A stretch of 64,000 nucleotides of DNA from Rutidosis leptorrhynchoides (Eukaryota; Streptophyta; Magnoliopsida; Asterales; Asteraceae). Both the position numbers and the translations under genes were made by a program. Positions 60,890-64,000 of the stretch are shown here, piece after piece (position 1 is the stretch's first letter; each line of letters opens with the position of its first letter). The notes under the pieces were generated by a model that saw only the letters and a list, made by a program, of their open reading frames with translations, was not told where the DNA came from and ran no database searches. The stretch spans positions 357,608,001-357,672,000 of the forward strand of contig NC_092337.1 of assembly GCF_046630445.1 (NCBI RefSeq). The letters are read 5' to 3'.

Positions 60890-61003
60890 CCTTTGACATG
60901 CAGACACGGTCAAAGTCCAGACCCACTAATGCATCTAAACAACTAACAATTAGACACACTAATGCAAGACCTGGTTCGCTAAGACCAACGCTCTGATACC
61001 ACC
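60890..61003 (-). other. LARD-B leader and Met primer-binding site
   Basis: Minus strand TGGTATCAGAGC (60,990-61,001), 2 bp from the LTR, followed by the conserved leader with two CATTAGT..GTCT repeats. Nearly identical to LARD-A 2,135-2,260. Confidence 0.85.
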
Positions 61004-64000
61004 TGTAAAGACCCGTCCTTATCCACCTGGACAAAGTCTTCAACATTTGGTTCCATTGCGATGATCGACTCCAAGTAATATCTTTAGTATGAGCTAATGC
61101 ACAGCGGAAGACTTAGTTGTACCTGAGAATAAACATGCTTTAAAACGTCAACATAAAGTTGGTGAGATATATAGGTTTGATGCTAGCAGCGTTATAACTA
61201 TGGACCACAAGATTTCATATGTAAACATTTTAATAAAAATATTCTAAGTGGTTGAGCACTTGGTAACCATACTTAACATTTAATCACGTCGCATATTCCC
61301 TTTATTATGAAATCTTACTACACCGTACCAAGTGTAGTCACGAAACGAAGTACTGTGCAACCGTTGAATACTGGTCGTCCAGTCCGGTTGGGGTTGTCAG
61401 GCCCGATAGATCTATCAACAGGATTCGCGTTTACAATACCGCTGTAAATAACAGTTACCAAGCTACAGGGAAGTATGCCAGTGGTACAACTCAACGTAGA
61501 ATATATTTTTCAGTTACTTGTGTCCATGTCGTAAAACATAAAATACATGTATTCTCATCCCGAAATATTTAGAGTTTAAAAGTGGGACTATATACTCACC
61601 ATGCTGTATTTTGTAGTAAAAATACATATAACATCATTGAACAAGTGTAGGGTTGGCCTCAGATTCACGAACCTATATCATTGGTATGTTTATTAATATA
61701 CATATTTGTATTCAAATAAATATATTTATAAATTTATTAATTATATCATAATACATATGTTTATATGTTTCTGGTGTTCATTTTGTAAAAAAAAAAAATA
61801 AAATAAAAAAAATAAATTCCATTATGTTATGTATTGAATATATTTTTATATAATTTGTTTGTAAAAAAAAATATAGTAATTATGGTTATATTAGTGATTA
61901 TAAAAAAAATAATAATAATGATAATAACAGTTTTTAAATGAAAAGGTTATTAATAATAGTAATATTAATTATAAATAGATTGATTATACTTAATGTTTAA
62001 AAAAAAATGATGCTAATACTAAGGTTAATGATAACTTTAATAAATATAGTAATAATAATGATGCCTATACGATAAGATTAATATTAATATTATTAATACT
62101 TATAAAAATATGGCTATGTTAATAACGTCTTTAGTAATGATAAATATAATTATAATATTAGTAATAATAAGTATAATTCTAACAATCAAAAAGATATATT
62201 GATCATAATAATAACAATAACTAATAATAATAATCATAATAATTAATAATAATAATGAAAATAAAACTTGAAGTAATTTTGTATACCCTTTAGAAACTTT
62301 GTCCAAAAAGAATTGTCCTAGATGAGACTCGAACCCCTGACCTCTCGAACACTCGAAAACACCATTAACCACTCCGCTGCTTCTACTTTTCTGTATATAC
62401 TCCCGGATAAAACTATTTAAGCCTTTTATTTTCGTTTTGGCCCAATAACACAAAACAGGTCACGGTTCACTTCTGCAACTCAATCACGGCCCAATATAGC
62501 ACATCAGTCCATTAGTTATATTTTCCTGATTTCTGTTTTTGTTACCCGATAACAAGAACTCCAAATAAAACAAATAAAAAAAAATAACAGCTCAAAAGTC
62601 TTCAAGTGGAGTCTGTCTGTTTGTCGGCCATCCCTATTCTTTCTCAAATATTACCATCATCTTGTAAAGAGATATAAATAAAGTAGCAGCATCTGTTGTA
62701 ACTTAACAGAAGGGATAACGAGTAGCAGGAATAGTAACAACTCAGGATGATGGCTGCGACAGGAATTGCAACAGCAACCCTCGAGCATGGTGACGATTTT
62801 GGTTTATATTAGACACAGTAGCAGTCAATATAATTGCACTTGTAAACAATTCGAAACAGTGGTAGTGGATTTAAACTGTCTGTTGTTCGTAAGGCAGGAC
62901 TCAAATCAGAAAAAGAAATAAAAGGAGGCGGTTGTAAGATGTTGGGTTGTTCATGTGATTTCATTACGGTAGACAGATACAATAAGCATATAATCAGATG
63001 CATTCGTGTTCTTGTTGGGTTTTCAGAATAGAAACAAAGGAGAGGGAGAGAAGAGAGAAAAGTGGTCATGGTTCTCTGGGTTTACGAAGAAAACTTATTG
63101 TAGAGAGAGGGAGATGATCGTGGTTTAATGGGGATGAAAGGGTCTGAGTGGTAGTGATGGAAGTAGGGCGTTTCGGGTGAGGATGGAGATCGAATATAGG
63201 TTGTCATCGACACAAGGGTTGTTTGGTTTCAACCGTAAGTTGTGAGGAGCAACAAGCAAACGAAGTACATATATAGATGATGTTAATGAGTTTGTTCAAA
63301 GGTAATAAAAGGAGGGTTGATCGGTTATCGGGGAAACAAGGGAGGATAGCTTTAAAAAGGTTCAATGTGGGTTTAATTCTACGGTAGGTTTGTATTTGAG
63401 ATGAAATGGTTATCGGATAAAAAAAATAGAGAGAAATATAAAGAGAAGAAATGGATTGCAGTGTGATTGCTTGAGTTCTCATAAAACAAATATGTAGATA
63501 TGTGATATGTACTCATGTATGCATATATGTGATTCATGAGATACAAGAAGAATCGAGAGAGTGAACAACAAACAAGAAGAACAAACAAAAAAAATATAAA
63601 GTAGATTGAGATAGGTAACAAATTTTGTTATCTGTCTTTGATTTATAACCAATAAATATAAATACTAAATATATTAATATTATTAATACTAATAACAATA
63701 ATAATAATAATATTAATAAGAGTACCTATAACAATAATAATACTAAATAACAATAATGATGTTAATAAAGATAACAACAATGCTAATAACAATTTAAATA
63801 TATTGAATTTTATAAAATAATAAATATTAAATGTAGATTATTAAATAACATTAATATATGTAATCACAGAATAATATATATAGTTATTATATTAATATTG
63901 CTATTATTACTTTCATAAAATTATATTACCAATTGTTATTTATACACATATGTACACATAACTATATACAAATAATTGTTCGTGAATCGTCAGGCAGGGT
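61004..64000 (-). repeat. LARD-B 5' LTR, cut by window end
   Basis: Same as 54,086-57,215, about 133 bp short of complete. Contains the hairpin block (61,100-61,168) and the tRNA-like module (62,326-62,371). Confidence 0.92.

Larger units (their letters stand above)
54086..64000 (-). mobile_element. LARD-B, young non-autonomous LTR retrotransposon
   Basis: Minus strand: 5' LTR (61,004 to beyond 64,000), Met primer site, 3.79 kb interior without gag-pol, 3' LTR (54,086-57,215). By eye the LTRs differ at roughly ten or fewer sites over about 3 kb, so the insertion is recent. LTR start TGTAACGACTCGG, end CGGGTCTTTACA. Interior length and order match LARD-A. It interrupts the RRM reading frame. 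Confidence 0.9.

Overview
This window is repeat-dense, AT-rich plant nuclear DNA. I see no intact host gene. It is a stack of nested LTR retrotransposons with smaller remnants. A flowering plant is indicated by primer-binding sites matching plant initiator-Met and Asp tRNAs, by the lineages present (Athila, Tekay-type chromovirus with chromodomain, Ty1/copia, CACTA, LINE, SINE) and by long AT and TTA microsatellites. Asteraceae is my best guess, from LTRs bounded by TGTRACGACCCG and CGGG..TTCA and from the style of the gag proteins. That guess is inference.

Left nest (1-38,530). A non-autonomous large retrotransposon (LARD-A, + strand) has its 5' LTR cut by the window start (1-2,132) and a complete 3' LTR at 34,827-38,530. 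Its 3.8 kb interior is split by a 28.9 kb Athila element (5,873-34,769, - strand, TSD TCAGC on both sides). The Athila is in turn split by an 11.1 kb Tekay-type chromovirus (13,949-25,031, - strand, TSD GTCTA on both sides). The Athila has gag, protease, RT, RNase H, integrase, an unusual second retropepsin domain after integrase, a small zinc-knuckle ORF and an env-position ORF with a plausible intron.

Middle (38,531-49,766). LARD-A itself landed in the gag of an older copia element (- strand). Its coding sequence, leader and 5' LTR run right to 48,134. Two solo LTRs interrupt that copia: a Tekay-like one (39,618-43,041) and an Athila one (46,170-48,123, perfect TSD ATTAT). Right of it is sequence ending in a CACTA terminus at 49,766.

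Right part (49,767-64,000). A second decayed copia fragment (LTR, primer site, gag relic) is followed by a SINE-like insert, a TTA microsatellite and a short GC-rich repeat. Next comes a LINE ORF1-like reading frame with an RRM domain. It is cut by a young second LARD (LARD-B, - strand): 3' LTR 54,086-57,215, interior 57,216-61,003, and 5' LTR from 61,004 past the window end.

How the parts relate. Both LARDs lack gag-pol but share LTR termini, the Met primer site with about 100 bp of leader, and the sequence before the 3' LTR with the Tekay chromovirus. They are therefore probably mobilised in trans by Tekay-type machinery. Every coding region I can read through carries stops or frameshifts, so nothing here looks autonomous now. 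The most interesting signals are the second protease domain in Athila, paired CATGCGATCGCATG palindromes with changing but symmetric arms, tRNA-like Pol III box modules inside the LARD LTRs, and a Ser/Asp-rich pre-gag ORF in Tekay with a possible relic in LARD-A.
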